Below, in pieces: positions 1-9,185 of a stretch of DNA of 64,000 bases; the stretch's first letter is position 1; each line of letters starts with the position of its first letter. Position numbers and translations under genes: made by a program. The DNA is from Hymenobacter glacialis (GTDB lineage Bacteria; Bacteroidota; Bacteroidia; Cytophagales; Hymenobacteraceae): NCBI RefSeq assembly GCF_001816165.1, contig NZ_MDZC01000044.1, forward strand, positions 1 to 64,000, read 5' to 3'. Below the pieces are notes generated by a model. It saw only the letters and a program-made list of their open reading frames with translations, searched no databases and was not told the origin of the DNA.

Positions 1-537
1 CCCCCACCCCCTCCCCCCAAGCTCACCACCATCAAGTTTACCCCCCCGGTGGTAAAAAAGGATGAAGAGGTGAAAAAGGAAGAGGTGCCGGACCAGGAGG
101 AGCTTAAGGAAAAAACCGTAGCGACCGTGACCGTACAAGGCAACACGAACGCTCCGGACCTGAGCGAACTCGCCAGCGGCGACGGTGACAAGGTGGTGGA
201 AGAAGTGGTAGAGAACAAAGTCTACACTTACGTGGAGCAGATGCCGCAGCTACCCGGTGGTGGCGGCAACGGTGCCATCGTTGCAGCCATTCAGAAAGCA
301 GTTAAGTATCCACCCCTGGCGCTCCGCAACCAAGTGGAAGGCCGCATCTTTGTCAGCTTCACGGTGAACGCCGAAGGCGCGGTTTCGGATGTGAAGGTGG
401 TGAAAGGCCTGGGCTCCGGCTTGGATGAGGAAACGATGCGGGCGGTAAAAACCCTGCCTAAGTTTATCCCCGGCAAGCAGAACGGCCGCGCAGTTAGCGT
501 ATCGTTCACGGTTCCGATTACCTTTAAGATTCAGTAA
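1..537 (+). CDS. tonB: Energy transducer TonB, C-terminal part (5' end outside window)
   Basis: The open frame enters the window already open. A proline run at the left edge (six prolines, then KLTTIKFTPP) continues into a Lys/Glu/Val-rich linker, as in the periplasm-spanning part of TonB. The last ~90 residues form a TonB_C domain: 'MPQLPGGG', a YPPLAL segment, then 'VEGRIFVSFTVNAEGAVSDVKVVKG' type strands and a terminal 'VSFTVPITFKIQ'. TonB couples the proton-motive force, through ExbB/ExbD, to outer-membrane receptors. The N-terminal membrane anchor is not in the window. A GTG at 49 is in frame, but the preceding codons clearly belong to the same protein, so it is not the true start. Similar clusters in Bacteroidota place exbB/exbD upstream and pstS/TPR genes downstream; the downstream half is seen here. 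Confidence 0.9.
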   Translation, partial: PPPPPPKLTTIKFTPPVVKKDEEVKKEEVPDQEELKEKTVATVTVQGNTNAPDLSELASGDGDKVVEEVVENKVYTYVEQMPQLPGGGGNGAIVAAIQKAVKYPPLALRNQVEGRIFVSFTVNAEGAVSDVKVVKGLGSGLDEETMRAVKTLPKFIPGKQNGRAVSVSFTVPITFKIQ

Positions 538-572
538 AGCCTAGCACCGGCGCAAACCGGTACTGCTCCTTA

Positions 573-613
573 AAACCCCGAATCAGGCTTCACAGCTTGG
601 TTCGGGGTTTTTC
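573..613 (+). terminator. Intrinsic terminator after tonB
   Basis: Inverted repeat AAACCCCGAA / TTCGGGGTTT around an 18-nt loop, ending in a T run. It lies about 35 nt after the tonB stop codon. Confidence 0.8.
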
Positions 614-1101
614 GTTGATACCAGTTGCATCCAAGCGAGGACGATAATAGGCCAGCAGGGGCCAGTCAAGGGCTCATCTGAGTAGTTGCATGCATTGCCT
701 ACCCGTATCCGCTAAACGGCCAACGCGCTCTATTATGCATCGCAGAAGGATGCTGCATGAGCCTGACTGTCACGGTAAGGAAAATCTTCGAGCCAGACAC
801 TCATCGCGCCGATGGTCACCGGGGCGAGTAGAACGGTTGAAAATACCAGAGCGGTGCTCTTGCCGTTGTGTCCGAAACGTGTCCAGCCAATTTCCTTTTC
901 AGCATGAGTTGCCACAGGTGAAAGCCGGTATTGTGAGTGTGCACAACTACTTTCACCGATATGAAACTTGACCGAAACTATGAAAAGCGGCTAATTTTCG
1001 GCTGTTTTGTAGGCTGCTTGTGTTACAGGCTCTGCTAGGTCAGAAACCTTTAATAGCTATTTCGCAGTTTACAACATCTCCATTCTTGCATTTTCAGCTT
1101 T
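614..1101. other. Intergenic region without a supported gene
   Basis: About 490 bp with visibly lower GC than its neighbours. Open frames on both strands (up to 93 codons) have no recognisable motif and overlap each other. The minus-strand one at 733-915 encodes a single hydrophobic stretch (STVLLAPVTIGAM) and could be a relic of a membrane protein, but nothing supports an intact gene. The promoter of the downstream operon should lie near the right end; I saw no clear TAnnTTTG box there. Confidence 0.5.
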
Positions 1102-1374
1102 ATGCTTAACATTCCCACTACCGAGGAACGCCTCGGCAAGTCGCCCCAGCGGCTGGTGCGTTACTTTGTGCTCACCATGGCCCTGGTATACCTGGGGCTG
1201 GGGGTGTGGCTTTGGGTAGCGGCCGACCGTCCCACAGTACCGGGCCTCATCGAGCTGGGACCCACGGCCCGCCGCGTGCTGGGTGCCGTATTCATGCTCT
1301 ACGGCTTGATTCGATTTATTCGCGGCTATCACACCTACTTCCGCAAGAAGGCAACCTTACACGACAATGAATAA
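1102..1374 (+). CDS. Small two-helix membrane protein of unknown function
   Basis: 90 residues. Two hydrophobic segments are visible, about residues 22-42 (FVLTMALVYLGLGVWLWVA) and 60-75 (LGAVFMLYGLIRFI), joined by a short polar loop, with a basic, Tyr-rich C-terminal tail (HTYFRKK). I do not recognise the family. The stop codon overlaps the start of the downstream substrate-binding lipoprotein gene by 8 nt, so the two are almost certainly co-transcribed and translationally coupled. Because it sits between tonB and a PstS-like protein, a role in envelope transport is possible, but this is inference from context only. Confidence 0.75.
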   Translation: MLNIPTTEERLGKSPQRLVRYFVLTMALVYLGLGVWLWVAADRPTVPGLIELGPTARRVLGAVFMLYGLIRFIRGYHTYFRKKATLHDNE

Positions 1375-2362
1375 GCGCACACACCACATTGCCACCAGTA
1401 TCCTTGCGGTACTGGCAGGCGCCATTGCTGTGGCTTCCTGTAATGGCCCCGGCACGCCGGGTGCGCAGGATACGCCCACTACCGGCAACGTTGCGATAAG
1501 CGTGGACGAAACGTTTGCCCCTATTCTGCAGGCACAGATTGATACTTTTTCGAAGCTGTACCCGAGTGCGCACGTGCAGGCTAGTTTTCAGCCCGAAGAA
1601 AAGGTAATGCTGGACCTTATCAACGATAAGGTGAAACTGGTGGTGGTAACTCGTGAGCTTAATGCGGAGGAGAAAAGCGCTTTTAAAAAGCAAACCATTG
1701 TCCCGCGCATCACCCACATTGGCATCGATGGGCTGGCAATTGTGCTGCACAAGTCCAATCCCGACTCGCTGCTTACGGTGGCCCAGCTAGCTGACATATT
1801 TACCGGTAAGGTGGGCACCTGGAAACAGGTCAGCGGCAAGAAAGGACTCGACGCCATCAACGTGGTATTTGATGCCAACCGAAGCAGCACCGCTCGTTTT
1901 GTGCGCGATTCCGTGACGCGGGGCGCGGCCCTGACTCAGCGGGTATTTGCGGCCACATCGAACCCGGCCCTGCTCGATTATGTTGCAACTCACCCGAATG
2001 CCATTGGCGTGGTGGGAGTTAACTGGATTTCGGACCGGGACGACCCGGCAGCCGTCAAGTTTTTTAATAAGGTGCGGGTGGCCAGCATTACGGCCCGGCC
2101 CAACCCTAAACCCAACGATTACATCCAACCTTACCAGGTTTACCTGGCTGAAAAGACGCCGGCACAGCTGGCAGAATACCCGGACTTGCAAAATTATCCG
2201 CTCCGGCGCAACCTTTATATCATCAGTCGGGAAGCGCGCGTAGGGTTAGGCACGGGGTTTGCATCCTTCGTAGCAGGCAAGAATGGACAGCTGATTTTTC
2301 AGAAGTCGGGATTGATGCCTGCTCAAATGCAAGCTCGCATTGTAACTACCCCTAAACTGTAA
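1367..2362 (+). CDS. PstS-family phosphate-type substrate-binding lipoprotein
   Basis: 331 residues. The N-terminus is a lipoprotein signal peptide: a basic n-region, a hydrophobic core, then a lipobox ending VASC, so the protein should be membrane-anchored in the periplasm. The rest fits the PBP-like/PstS fold: 'SVDETFAPILQAQIDTFSKLYP' at the start of the mature part, 'VVTRELNAEEK' in the hinge region, a central 'QLADIFTGKVGTWKQV' (the IFxGxxxxW signature of phosphate-binding PstS) and 'FDANRSSTARFV'. No PstC/PstA/PstB genes are adjacent. In Bacteroidota this stand-alone form is typically placed next to tonB and a TPR protein, as here. Substrate specificity for phosphate is inferred from the family, not shown. 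Confidence 0.85.
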   Translation: MNKRTHHIATSILAVLAGAIAVASCNGPGTPGAQDTPTTGNVAISVDETFAPILQAQIDTFSKLYPSAHVQASFQPEEKVMLDLINDKVKLVVVTRELNAEEKSAFKKQTIVPRITHIGIDGLAIVLHKSNPDSLLTVAQLADIFTGKVGTWKQVSGKKGLDAINVVFDANRSSTARFVRDSVTRGAALTQRVFAATSNPALLDYVATHPNAIGVVGVNWISDRDDPAAVKFFNKVRVASITARPNPKPNDYIQPYQVYLAEKTPAQLAEYPDLQNYPLRRNLYIISREARVGLGTGFASFVAGKNGQLIFQKSGLMPAQMQARIVTTPKL

Positions 2363-2418
2363 GCGCCATTTGCGCGTACCCATTTTCACTCATGCTTTTT
2401 CATCCTTTTTCTTTAACT

Positions 2419-4047
2419 ATGAGTTTCAAGCCCTGGAAACAGCCGCTGCTCGCTGCCATTGCGATGGTAGCCGGCACTACGGCGGCCACCGCCCAAAACG
2501 TACAAAGCGCTCAACGCGCCATCGAGTTGGGCCGTTATAACGAAGCCCGTGCCACGCTGCGCCCCGGTTCCACACCCGAAGCGGCGTTTGAGCTGGGTCG
2601 TTTGTATCAAATGCGCGAAATGCCGGATTCGGCTGCTTTCTACTTTAACCGTGCCTCGGGTTCTACGCCTTTCGGCCAGGTAGCTGCTGGCCGGGCATTG
2701 CTCGTGAAAGGCCAAATTGGCCCTGCCGAAACGCAGTTCGACGCGGCGGTTAAAGCCACTAAGAGCAAGGACGCTGGCGTTCTCACCATGATTGCCCAGG
2801 CTTATGGCGAAAGTCCGTCTAAGAACGTGGGCAAGGCCCAGACGTACGTGACGGCTGCCCAGACGGCCAGCAAAGGCAAGGTCGACCCCGCGTTGATGGT
2901 AGCCCGTGGTGATATTTTCCTGCACTCTGACCAAGGGGGCGGCGAAGCCATGAGCAGCTATGACCAGGCTACGACTATGAACCCCAGCTACGCGCAGGCC
3001 TATTACAAAAAAGGTGTGTTGAACGTGCGTTCGCGCAACTTCAACGCTGCCCGCGAGAGCCTGAGCAAAGCCGTTGAGCTTGACCCAAGCTACGCTCCTG
3101 CTTACCGTGAGCTGGCCGACATGTACTACCTCGCCGGTCAATACGACCTTGCGCTGAGCACCTTCCAGAAGTATACAGGCCTGGCCGAGAAATCGTCCAC
3201 CACCGATGCTCAGTACGCTTCGTTCCTTTACCTGACCAAGAAGTATCCTGAAGCGCTAGTTGAAGTGAATAAAGTACTTCAGGCTGACCCTACCAACCTG
3301 ACCATGAACCGTCTGCGTCCTTACCTCATGTATGAGACCGGTGATTTTGCAGGGGCAGCCACTGCCATGGAGACGTACATGAAGCTTGTTCCGGCCGACA
3401 AGATTATCCCGGAAGACTACTCGTACCAGGGCCGCATCCTGGCCCGTGCTGGCAAGCCCGAGGAAGGCATTGCCGTGCTTAAAAAGGCAATTGCTGCCCA
3501 GCCTGACCCTGAGAAGCAGGCCGAACTGCAAGACGCACTGGCTACGGCTTACATTGCTAAGAAGGACTATAAAGGTGCCATCTCGGTATACAAGAAGAAG
3601 CTGGCTGGCAGTGGCGACCTGACCGACCAGTTCCGACTGGCCACGGCTTTTAGCAGCGACAAGCAGTATATAGCAGCGGACAGCGTGTATGGCATCATTA
3701 ACGTGGCCAAGCCCGAATACGCGCCGGCCTACCTTTACCGTGCCAACGTAAATGCCCAGCGCGATTCGGAGGGCAAGCAGGGCTTGGCTCGTCCGCACTA
3801 CGAAAAGTACATTGAGCTTTCGAAAGCCGAAGGCGCTGAGCCTGCCAAGTTCCGTCAGGGCTTGGTAGAAGCCTACGGTTACCTTGGGGTGTATAACTTC
3901 CAGAAAGGTGACAAAGCTGCCGCACTGAGCAACTTTGAGCAAGTTCTGGTACTGGACCCCACCAATAAAGGTGCTCAGAACAATATTGATATTCTGAAAG
4001 CCAAGCCACGTACTCCGGCAAGGTCTACTACTGCCAAAAAGAAGTAG
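2419..4047 (+). CDS. Periplasmic tetratricopeptide-repeat protein
   Basis: About 542 residues from the ATG chosen here; an upstream in-frame ATG at 2392 adds nine residues but would bury the signal peptide. The N-terminus (FKPWKQPLLAAIAMVAGTTAATAQ) is a classical Sec signal peptide. The body is a chain of helical pairs with TPR signatures such as 'AYYKKGVLNVRSRNFNAA', 'APAYRELADMYYLAGQYD', 'LATAYIAKKDYKGAI' and a last 'AYGYLGVYNFQKGDKAAA', followed by a basic Ala/Thr/Lys tail. TPR solenoids mediate protein-protein contact; the partner is unknown. It follows the PstS-like gene by 56 nt on the same strand and ends at a strong terminator, so it is probably the last gene of the tonB-linked transcription unit. 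Confidence 0.85.
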   Translation: MSFKPWKQPLLAAIAMVAGTTAATAQNVQSAQRAIELGRYNEARATLRPGSTPEAAFELGRLYQMREMPDSAAFYFNRASGSTPFGQVAAGRALLVKGQIGPAETQFDAAVKATKSKDAGVLTMIAQAYGESPSKNVGKAQTYVTAAQTASKGKVDPALMVARGDIFLHSDQGGGEAMSSYDQATTMNPSYAQAYYKKGVLNVRSRNFNAARESLSKAVELDPSYAPAYRELADMYYLAGQYDLALSTFQKYTGLAEKSSTTDAQYASFLYLTKKYPEALVEVNKVLQADPTNLTMNRLRPYLMYETGDFAGAATAMETYMKLVPADKIIPEDYSYQGRILARAGKPEEGIAVLKKAIAAQPDPEKQAELQDALATAYIAKKDYKGAISVYKKKLAGSGDLTDQFRLATAFSSDKQYIAADSVYGIINVAKPEYAPAYLYRANVNAQRDSEGKQGLARPHYEKYIELSKAEGAEPAKFRQGLVEAYGYLGVYNFQKGDKAAALSNFEQVLVLDPTNKGAQNNIDILKAKPRTPARSTTAKKK

Positions 4048-4061
4048 TCCTGCTCACATGC

Positions 4062-4096
4062 AAAAAGCCCCGCCGTATTCACGGCGGGGCTTTTTT
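4062..4096. terminator. Bidirectional intrinsic terminator
   Basis: AAAAAGCCCCGCCG / CGGCGGGGCTTTTTT hairpin with a 6-nt loop. It lies between the convergent TPR and rluD-like genes and has A/T tracts on both flanks, so it can work in both directions. Confidence 0.9.
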
Positions 4097-4126
4097 GTGT
4101 ATTGCTTTTTCAGCTATTGCCAGGCA

Positions 4127-5188
4127 TTAATTATTCACTGCCCAGGCGCGCCACTTCTCCAGTACAGCCGCAAAGTCCTTGGGCAGGTCCGCCTCAAAGA
4201 ACACGTTCTCACCTGAGGTAGGGTGCACAAATCCTAGGGAGCGGGCATGTAGCGCCTGCCGGGGCATCAGGGCAAAGGCATTTTCCACAAACGCGCGGTA
4301 GGTACCATTGCTTTGCCCCACGCGGATTCGGTCGCCGCCGTAGGGGGCATCAGAAAAGAGTGGATGGCCGAGGTACTGCATGTGCACCCGAATCTGGTGG
4401 GTTCGGCCAGTTTCCAGCACGCAACGCACCAGCGTCACGGGGCCGAAATTCTCCAGCACCTCGTAGTGCGTCACAGCGGGCTTGCCCTGCTCGCCATCGG
4501 GGTACACGGACTGCACCCGGCGGTCGCGCACACTACGGCCAACATGCCCCCGAATAGTACCGGTAGGGCCAGGCGGCGTGCCCCAAACCAGCGCCAAGTA
4601 GCTGCGCTGAATGGTGTGATGAAAGAACTGATTGGATAAGTGGGTCATCGCAAAATCCGTTTTGCCGATGACCAACAAGCCCGAGGTGTCTTTATCAATC
4701 CGATGCACGAGGCCGGGGCGGATGTTGCTGTTGCGGCCAGTGGGTAGGTTGGACAGGTGATGGGCCAACCCGTTCACAAGCGTACCCTGCCAATGGCCGT
4801 AGGCAGGGTGTACCACCAGCCCCGCCGGCTTGTTCACAATGAGTAATTCCGCGTCCTCGTAGCGAATATCAAGGTCCATCTCCTCCGGCACCACCCGGTC
4901 TTCGCGCGGCGGCTCGGGTAGCGTGATGGTAATGGTGTCCTGCGGCTTGACACGGTAGTTGGGCTTCACGGGCGCGCCGTTTACCTCCACGGCCATGGCC
5001 CGGATGGCCTCCTGCACTTTATTACGGGAGGTGTTTCGGAGCCGGCTCAGCACGTACTTATCAATACGTAGCAGCTCCTGTCCTCGGTCTACTACGATGC
5101 GGTGGTGTTCGTAGAGCTCGTCGCCCTCTGCCGCGTCCAGTTCGTCACCGGTCAATTCGTCGTCTTCTATCTTGTCGTTGGGTATCAT
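4127..5188 (-). CDS. rluD: RluA/RluD-family pseudouridine synthase
   Basis: 353 residues. An acidic N-terminal tail is followed by an S4 RNA-binding domain (about 38-95: 'RIDKYVLSRLRNTSRNKVQEAI', 'VNGAPVKPNYRVKPQD'). The catalytic domain follows, with 'LIVNKPAGLVVHP' and the family signature HRIDKDTSGLLV, whose Asp at about 165 is the catalytic residue. A later GRTHQIRVH motif lies near 262-270. The enzyme isomerises uridine to pseudouridine in 23S rRNA; RluD acts on helix 69, and whether this protein is RluD rather than a sister enzyme is inferred from the S4 domain and length. The gene converges on the TPR gene across a shared terminator. Confidence 0.9.
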   Translation of the reverse strand: MIPNDKIEDDELTGDELDAAEGDELYEHHRIVVDRGQELLRIDKYVLSRLRNTSRNKVQEAIRAMAVEVNGAPVKPNYRVKPQDTITITLPEPPREDRVVPEEMDLDIRYEDAELLIVNKPAGLVVHPAYGHWQGTLVNGLAHHLSNLPTGRNSNIRPGLVHRIDKDTSGLLVIGKTDFAMTHLSNQFFHHTIQRSYLALVWGTPPGPTGTIRGHVGRSVRDRRVQSVYPDGEQGKPAVTHYEVLENFGPVTLVRCVLETGRTHQIRVHMQYLGHPLFSDAPYGGDRIRVGQSNGTYRAFVENAFALMPRQALHARSLGFVHPTSGENVFFEADLPKDFAAVLEKWRAWAVNN

Positions 5189-5205
5189 ACTAGGGCAGTT
5201 CTACA

Positions 5206-5238
5206 TGAAAAAAGCCGGAGCGACTGCTCCGGCTTTTT
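5206..5238. terminator. Intrinsic terminator
   Basis: GAAAAAAGCCGGAG / CTCCGGCTTTTTC hairpin with a very short loop. It lies between the ompH gene, which it terminates, and the rluD-like start, both on the minus strand; A/T flanks make it bidirectional. Confidence 0.85.
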
Positions 5239-5261
5239 CACAGTAAAGCAGTGGGGGCTGC

Positions 5262-5897
5262 TTATTTCTTGGTTTTGGTTTTGGTCTTGCTTGGAGCAGG
5301 CGCAGCGGCCGCTGGTGCAGGGGCCGGACCCGACTTGATGGGTGCCGCAGCGCCGGGCGTAATGCCCATTTTCTTCAGCACGAGGTCCGAGATGTCGCCA
5401 TCTTTGGGAGCATGCAGCAACAGGGGGCTACCGCCACCGTCGGAATTGAAGATGTACGTGTAGCCGCTCTCTTCGGCTACTTCGTCGATGTTCTTCTGCA
5501 GTTTGTCGAGGGCAGGCTTCAGCAAGGTTTGCTGCTTTTGCTGCAACGACTGCTCCGCGTTGCGCTGGAACTCTTGGATGGACTGCTGCATGTTCTGCAG
5601 CTCTTTCTCCTTGTCGGCCTTCACTACCTCAGTCATAGTGGGGCCACCCTGTTGGTAGGCCTTCACTTTGGTCTCAAACTCGGAGCTTTTGCTTTTCAGC
5701 TGAGCAGCCAGTTGGTCGTTGTAAGTCTTGAGCTCCGATTCGATTTGCTTGCTCTCGGGCATCCGGGACAACACATACTGAACGTCGGTGTAACCAATTT
5801 TAAGGGGGGCCTGGGCCTGCGCAGAAGTGGCAGCCAGGGTTCCGGCGGTCAGCAGAGCGGCGGCGAGCGTCAGACGAAAGATTTTCACGGGATTCAT
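5262..5897 (-). CDS. OmpH/Skp-family periplasmic chaperone (second copy)
   Basis: 211 residues from the ATG at 5897. A longer open frame reaches back into the previous gene, but the signal peptide (VKIFRLTLAAALLTAGTLAATSAQAQA) fixes this start. The mature part begins 'KIGYTDVQYVLSRMPE', followed by a long charged/Gln-rich coiled coil (about 45-150) and a globular end 'YIFNSDGGGSPLLLHAPKDGDISDLVLKKMGI', the OmpH pattern. The C-terminus is an Ala/Pro- then Lys/Thr-rich tail (APAPAAAAPAP...KTKTKTKK). Skp trimers hold unfolded outer-membrane proteins on the way to BamA. The gene follows another ompH and bamA on the same strand, fitting that role. Confidence 0.88.
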   Translation of the reverse strand: MNPVKIFRLTLAAALLTAGTLAATSAQAQAPLKIGYTDVQYVLSRMPESKQIESELKTYNDQLAAQLKSKSSEFETKVKAYQQGGPTMTEVVKADKEKELQNMQQSIQEFQRNAEQSLQQKQQTLLKPALDKLQKNIDEVAEESGYTYIFNSDGGGSPLLLHAPKDGDISDLVLKKMGITPGAAAPIKSGPAPAPAAAAPAPSKTKTKTKK

Positions 5898-5937
5898 CAA
5901 AAGAAAAAGGGTCAGAAAATTATTGGAACAAAGGTAA

Positions 5938-6633
5938 TTACTTCGAGCGCTTCTTAATCGGACGGCTGGGCTTAACAGCCGGCTTGTCCGCTTTGGGCTT
6001 GACGATGGAGTCCGAAGCGCCCGAATCGGATTCAAAGTTGGGGTCAACGGGAGTTTTGGGCGGAGCTACGGTTTTTACCACTCCTTTGGGGCCGGGTTGG
6101 TTGCGGTCTTCGGCGCCAAGCCCCAGTTCCTCCAACACAAACTCGGTGTAATCGTGCGCTGGATTGGTGTAAAGCATGGTTACATCGCCCGATTTATCAA
6201 ATAGCACCGCCAATTGCTTCTTCTTGGCTACTTTCTCAACGGCCTCAAACACCTTGTCCTGAACGGGCTTGTTCAATTCCTGGCGTTTCTTGAAAATCTG
6301 GCCTTCATAACCAAATTGCTTGTTTTGGTACGCCTTGATGTCTTGCTCTTTTTTCAGAATTTCATCCTGACGCTTCTTCTTCATGGGTTCGGTAAGCACC
6401 ACTTCCTCGGCCTGATAATTATGGTAGAGCTTGTCGAGGTCCTTTTTTTGCGCCTCGATTTCCTTCTGCCAGTTATCCGACAACGCATTGAGCTCGGCCT
6501 GAGCTTTGGCAAACTCCGGCAGCTTGGCCATGATGTACTCCGAATCTACCCACCCAAATTTCTGGGCGTGAACGTTAGATGATGCGGCAGTCAGCAAGAA
6601 TGAGGCCAATAGCAGGCCAAGGATTTTCTTCAT
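5938..6633 (-). CDS. OmpH/Skp-family periplasmic chaperone (first copy)
   Basis: 231 residues with a signal peptide ending SSNVHAQ. 'KFGWVDSEYIMAKLPEFAKAQ' opens the body, a Lys/Glu-rich coiled coil spans about residues 35-130, and 'LAVLFDKSGDVTMLYTNPAHDYTEFVLEELG' is the conserved C-terminal strand-helix part of OmpH. Residues 175-231 form a Pro/Lys/Ser-rich tail ending in KKRSK that E. coli Skp does not have; tails of this kind occur on both copies here. It lies 38 nt after bamA and 40 nt before the second ompH, so bamA-ompH-ompH form one transcription unit for outer-membrane protein assembly. The coiled coils differ in length between copies, suggesting division of labour after duplication (inference). 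Confidence 0.9.
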   Translation of the reverse strand: MKKILGLLLASFLLTAASSNVHAQKFGWVDSEYIMAKLPEFAKAQAELNALSDNWQKEIEAQKKDLDKLYHNYQAEEVVLTEPMKKKRQDEILKKEQDIKAYQNKQFGYEGQIFKKRQELNKPVQDKVFEAVEKVAKKKQLAVLFDKSGDVTMLYTNPAHDYTEFVLEELGLGAEDRNQPGPKGVVKTVAPPKTPVDPNFESDSGASDSIVKPKADKPAVKPSRPIKKRSK

Positions 6634-6671
6634 ACCAAAGGAAACGTGAAACCTCGCCGGCTAGTGCCCGG

Positions 6672-9176
6672 CTAGCGAATTTGCTGGCCGATGATGAAGT
6701 GGAAGTGGTTGGGGTCTTGCTTGCCCGCGTTACCAGCGGTGGGAATAACGGCGTCAAATCCGTGGCCGAAGTCAAATCCTAGCAAACCGAATGCCGACAT
6801 GAAAATGCGAGCTCCCACACCCGCCGAGCGGTACAACTTGTACGGGTTATAGCTGGAGTACGACCCGTAGGAGTTGCCAGCTTCCGCAAACGCCAGCACG
6901 TAAACCGTAGCGGCGGGATTGAGGCTGACAGGGTAGCGCATCTCCATCACGTACTTGTTGAAGGCAATGCCGCCTTCCTGGTTCTGCTGGGCCGTGGGGA
7001 TAGCGAAGGTGCTGTTGGGGTCGTCGTAGCCCCGCAGGCCCACGTAGTCGGTACCCACCAGAAAGTTGCCGCCACCGTTGTTGCCCAGTCCAGCACCACC
7101 CATCTTAAAGCGCTCAAATGGACCCAACTGGCGTGCAGAGTTGTAATTGCCGATGAAGCCGAAGTGGGCCCGTGTGTTCAGCACCAGTTTGCCCACGATG
7201 GGCGTAAACCACGAGGCGTCAAACATCCACTTATGGAATTCAATAAGCTGTTTGGAATTCGGGTGGTCGGGATTCAGGAGCGAATAAGGCGGCGTGAGGT
7301 TCAGGCTCAGGCTCAACGAAGAGCCCCGGCGAGTGTAGGTGGGGTTGTCGATGCTGTTCCGCGACAAGGTGGTGTTCAAGGTAATGTTGGTAGCAAAACC
7401 CGACGTGAAACCCGGCAACAGGTTGTAATTCTGCGTTTGATACTGGCTCAACGACAGCGAGTTGCTTAGCGTAAAGTAGTCGTCTGGCACGCGCAACTGG
7501 CGGCCCAGGCCCACCGTAGCACTTTTTACCTTGATGAACTGGTCAGACGCAGCGTCCAGGGCCCGGCCGGTACGCTGAACGCTGTAGTTCAGGCTGGCCG
7601 AGAACGAGTTGGGACGCCGGCCACCCAACCATGGCTCGGTGAAGGAAAAGGAATATGCTTGGTACTGCACGCCGTTGGCCTGCACGTTGAGCGCCAGCCG
7701 CTGGCCATCGCCCGAAGGCACGGGCGTCCAGTTGCGCAAGGTACCGGCTTTGCGCAGCGAGAAGTTGTTGAACACCAGGCCCACCGTTCCAATAAAGCCC
7801 GCGAAACCACCCCAGCCGCCCGACAGGGTTACTTGGTCCGAAGGCTTTTCTACCACGGTGTAGTTAATGTCCACCGTGCCATCAACTGGGTTCGGAATGG
7901 GGTTGATACCGATTTTTTCGGGGTCGAAGTAGCCCAGCGTGGCAATCTCCCGCTGCGAGCGGATGAGCAACTCCCGGTTAAACTTATCGCCGGGCAGCGT
8001 GCGCAGGGTGCGGCGCAGCACGTGGTCGCTCGTCTTGGTATTGCCCGCAATGTTGATGTCCTTGATGTGCGCTTGCACTCCTTCGCTCAGGCGCATCTCA
8101 ATGTCAATGGAATCGCCTTCAATTTTTGTTTCAACGGGGTCGATGGTAAAAAACAGGTAGCCATCGTTTAGGTACAGCGACGAAATATCCTGGCCCGTGG
8201 GGTTGTAATTCAGGCGCTTGTCCAGAATTTCCTTGCTGTAAGGGCTGCCGGGCTTAATGCCGAGCACGCTGGCAAGCGTCTTGTCGTCGTAGAGGTAGTT
8301 GCCGTTCCAGGTAATGTGCCGGAAGTAGTACTTGGGCCCTTCGTCCATCACAATGCGCAGAGCCAAGCCCTCTTCATCGCGCACCAGCGTGTCGCTTACA
8401 ATCGCCGCATCGCGGTAACCTTCGGCATTATAGAACTCCAACAGCTTCTTCTTATCCTCTTCGTATTCAGCCCGCTGAAACTTACCGGCGGTGAGAATTT
8501 TATACGGCTTACGCTCCTTGGTTTTCTTCAGCTTGCTCTTCAGCTTATAGTCCGAAAAGGCCTCGTTGCCTTCAAAGGCAATGTCGTGAATCCGGACTTT
8601 GGCGCCCTTGTCCACATCAATGCGCAACGCTACACTGTTCGACAGCGACGAATCCGCCACCTGCATGACATTCACCTTGGCATCCAAGTAACCTTTGTTC
8701 ACAAAGAATTTGCGTACCTGAGTTCGTGTGTTATTAATCAGGGCGTCGGTCACCACCTTACCCCGAATCAGTGTAATCTTCTTCGTCAGGTCTTCGGTTT
8801 GGCTTTTGCGAATGCCAGTGAACGTAAACTTCGACAAACGAGGACGCTCCTTTAGGTTATAATCGAGGAAGATTTTATTCCCTTCGATGCGAGCAACGCT
8901 CACACTCACATCACCTAGAATGCCCTGGGCCCAGAGCTTGCGAATGGACTTGCCAATTTCCTCACCTGGCACCTGAATAACGTCTCCCACCCGCAGGCCG
9001 GTCAGGCCAATGAGGGTATTGGGGTCCAGGTACCGTGCGCCACTTACCGTGATACCGCCCAACTCATACCGCTTGGGTTCCTCCATCTGCTGCGCCATCA
9101 CCGGACGAGCCAGCAGGCCGCCTAGCACCGCAAGGGTCAGTACACACTTTACAAAAAGATTACGCACAATAATCAT
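6672..9176 (-). CDS. bamA: Outer membrane protein assembly factor BamA
   Basis: 834 residues with a signal peptide (FVKCVLTLAVLGGLLARPVMAQ). About five POTRA domains cover residues 35-440 ('GISVSGARYLDPNTLIGLTGLRVGD' type start, then 'FTFTGIRKSQ', 'IAFEGNEAFSDYKLKSKLK', 'TWNGNYLYDDKTL', 'INIAGNTKTSDHVLRRTLRT'). They are followed by the 16-strand barrel, with 'PSDQVTLSGGWGG', 'FSFTEPWLGGRRPNSFS' and 'VGLRGYDD' (the VRGF/Y-type loop-6 motif). The C-terminus ends in an aromatic/basic strand (FHFIIGQQIR). BamA inserts beta-barrel proteins into the outer membrane. It follows uppS by 9 nt and precedes two Skp-like chaperone genes, the usual Bacteroidota order. Confidence 0.95.
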   Translation of the reverse strand: MIIVRNLFVKCVLTLAVLGGLLARPVMAQQMEEPKRYELGGITVSGARYLDPNTLIGLTGLRVGDVIQVPGEEIGKSIRKLWAQGILGDVSVSVARIEGNKIFLDYNLKERPRLSKFTFTGIRKSQTEDLTKKITLIRGKVVTDALINNTRTQVRKFFVNKGYLDAKVNVMQVADSSLSNSVALRIDVDKGAKVRIHDIAFEGNEAFSDYKLKSKLKKTKERKPYKILTAGKFQRAEYEEDKKKLLEFYNAEGYRDAAIVSDTLVRDEEGLALRIVMDEGPKYYFRHITWNGNYLYDDKTLASVLGIKPGSPYSKEILDKRLNYNPTGQDISSLYLNDGYLFFTIDPVETKIEGDSIDIEMRLSEGVQAHIKDINIAGNTKTSDHVLRRTLRTLPGDKFNRELLIRSQREIATLGYFDPEKIGINPIPNPVDGTVDINYTVVEKPSDQVTLSGGWGGFAGFIGTVGLVFNNFSLRKAGTLRNWTPVPSGDGQRLALNVQANGVQYQAYSFSFTEPWLGGRRPNSFSASLNYSVQRTGRALDAASDQFIKVKSATVGLGRQLRVPDDYFTLSNSLSLSQYQTQNYNLLPGFTSGFATNITLNTTLSRNSIDNPTYTRRGSSLSLSLNLTPPYSLLNPDHPNSKQLIEFHKWMFDASWFTPIVGKLVLNTRAHFGFIGNYNSARQLGPFERFKMGGAGLGNNGGGNFLVGTDYVGLRGYDDPNSTFAIPTAQQNQEGGIAFNKYVMEMRYPVSLNPAATVYVLAFAEAGNSYGSYSSYNPYKLYRSAGVGARIFMSAFGLLGFDFGHGFDAVIPTAGNAGKQDPNHFHFIIGQQIR

Positions 9177-9185
9177 TACAAGAAG

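Noticed and set aside
690..971. 93-codon plus-strand frame and a 60-codon minus-strand frame downstream of tonB
   Set aside because: They overlap each other, match no family, and the composition (many Arg, Cys, His) is that of non-coding sequence.
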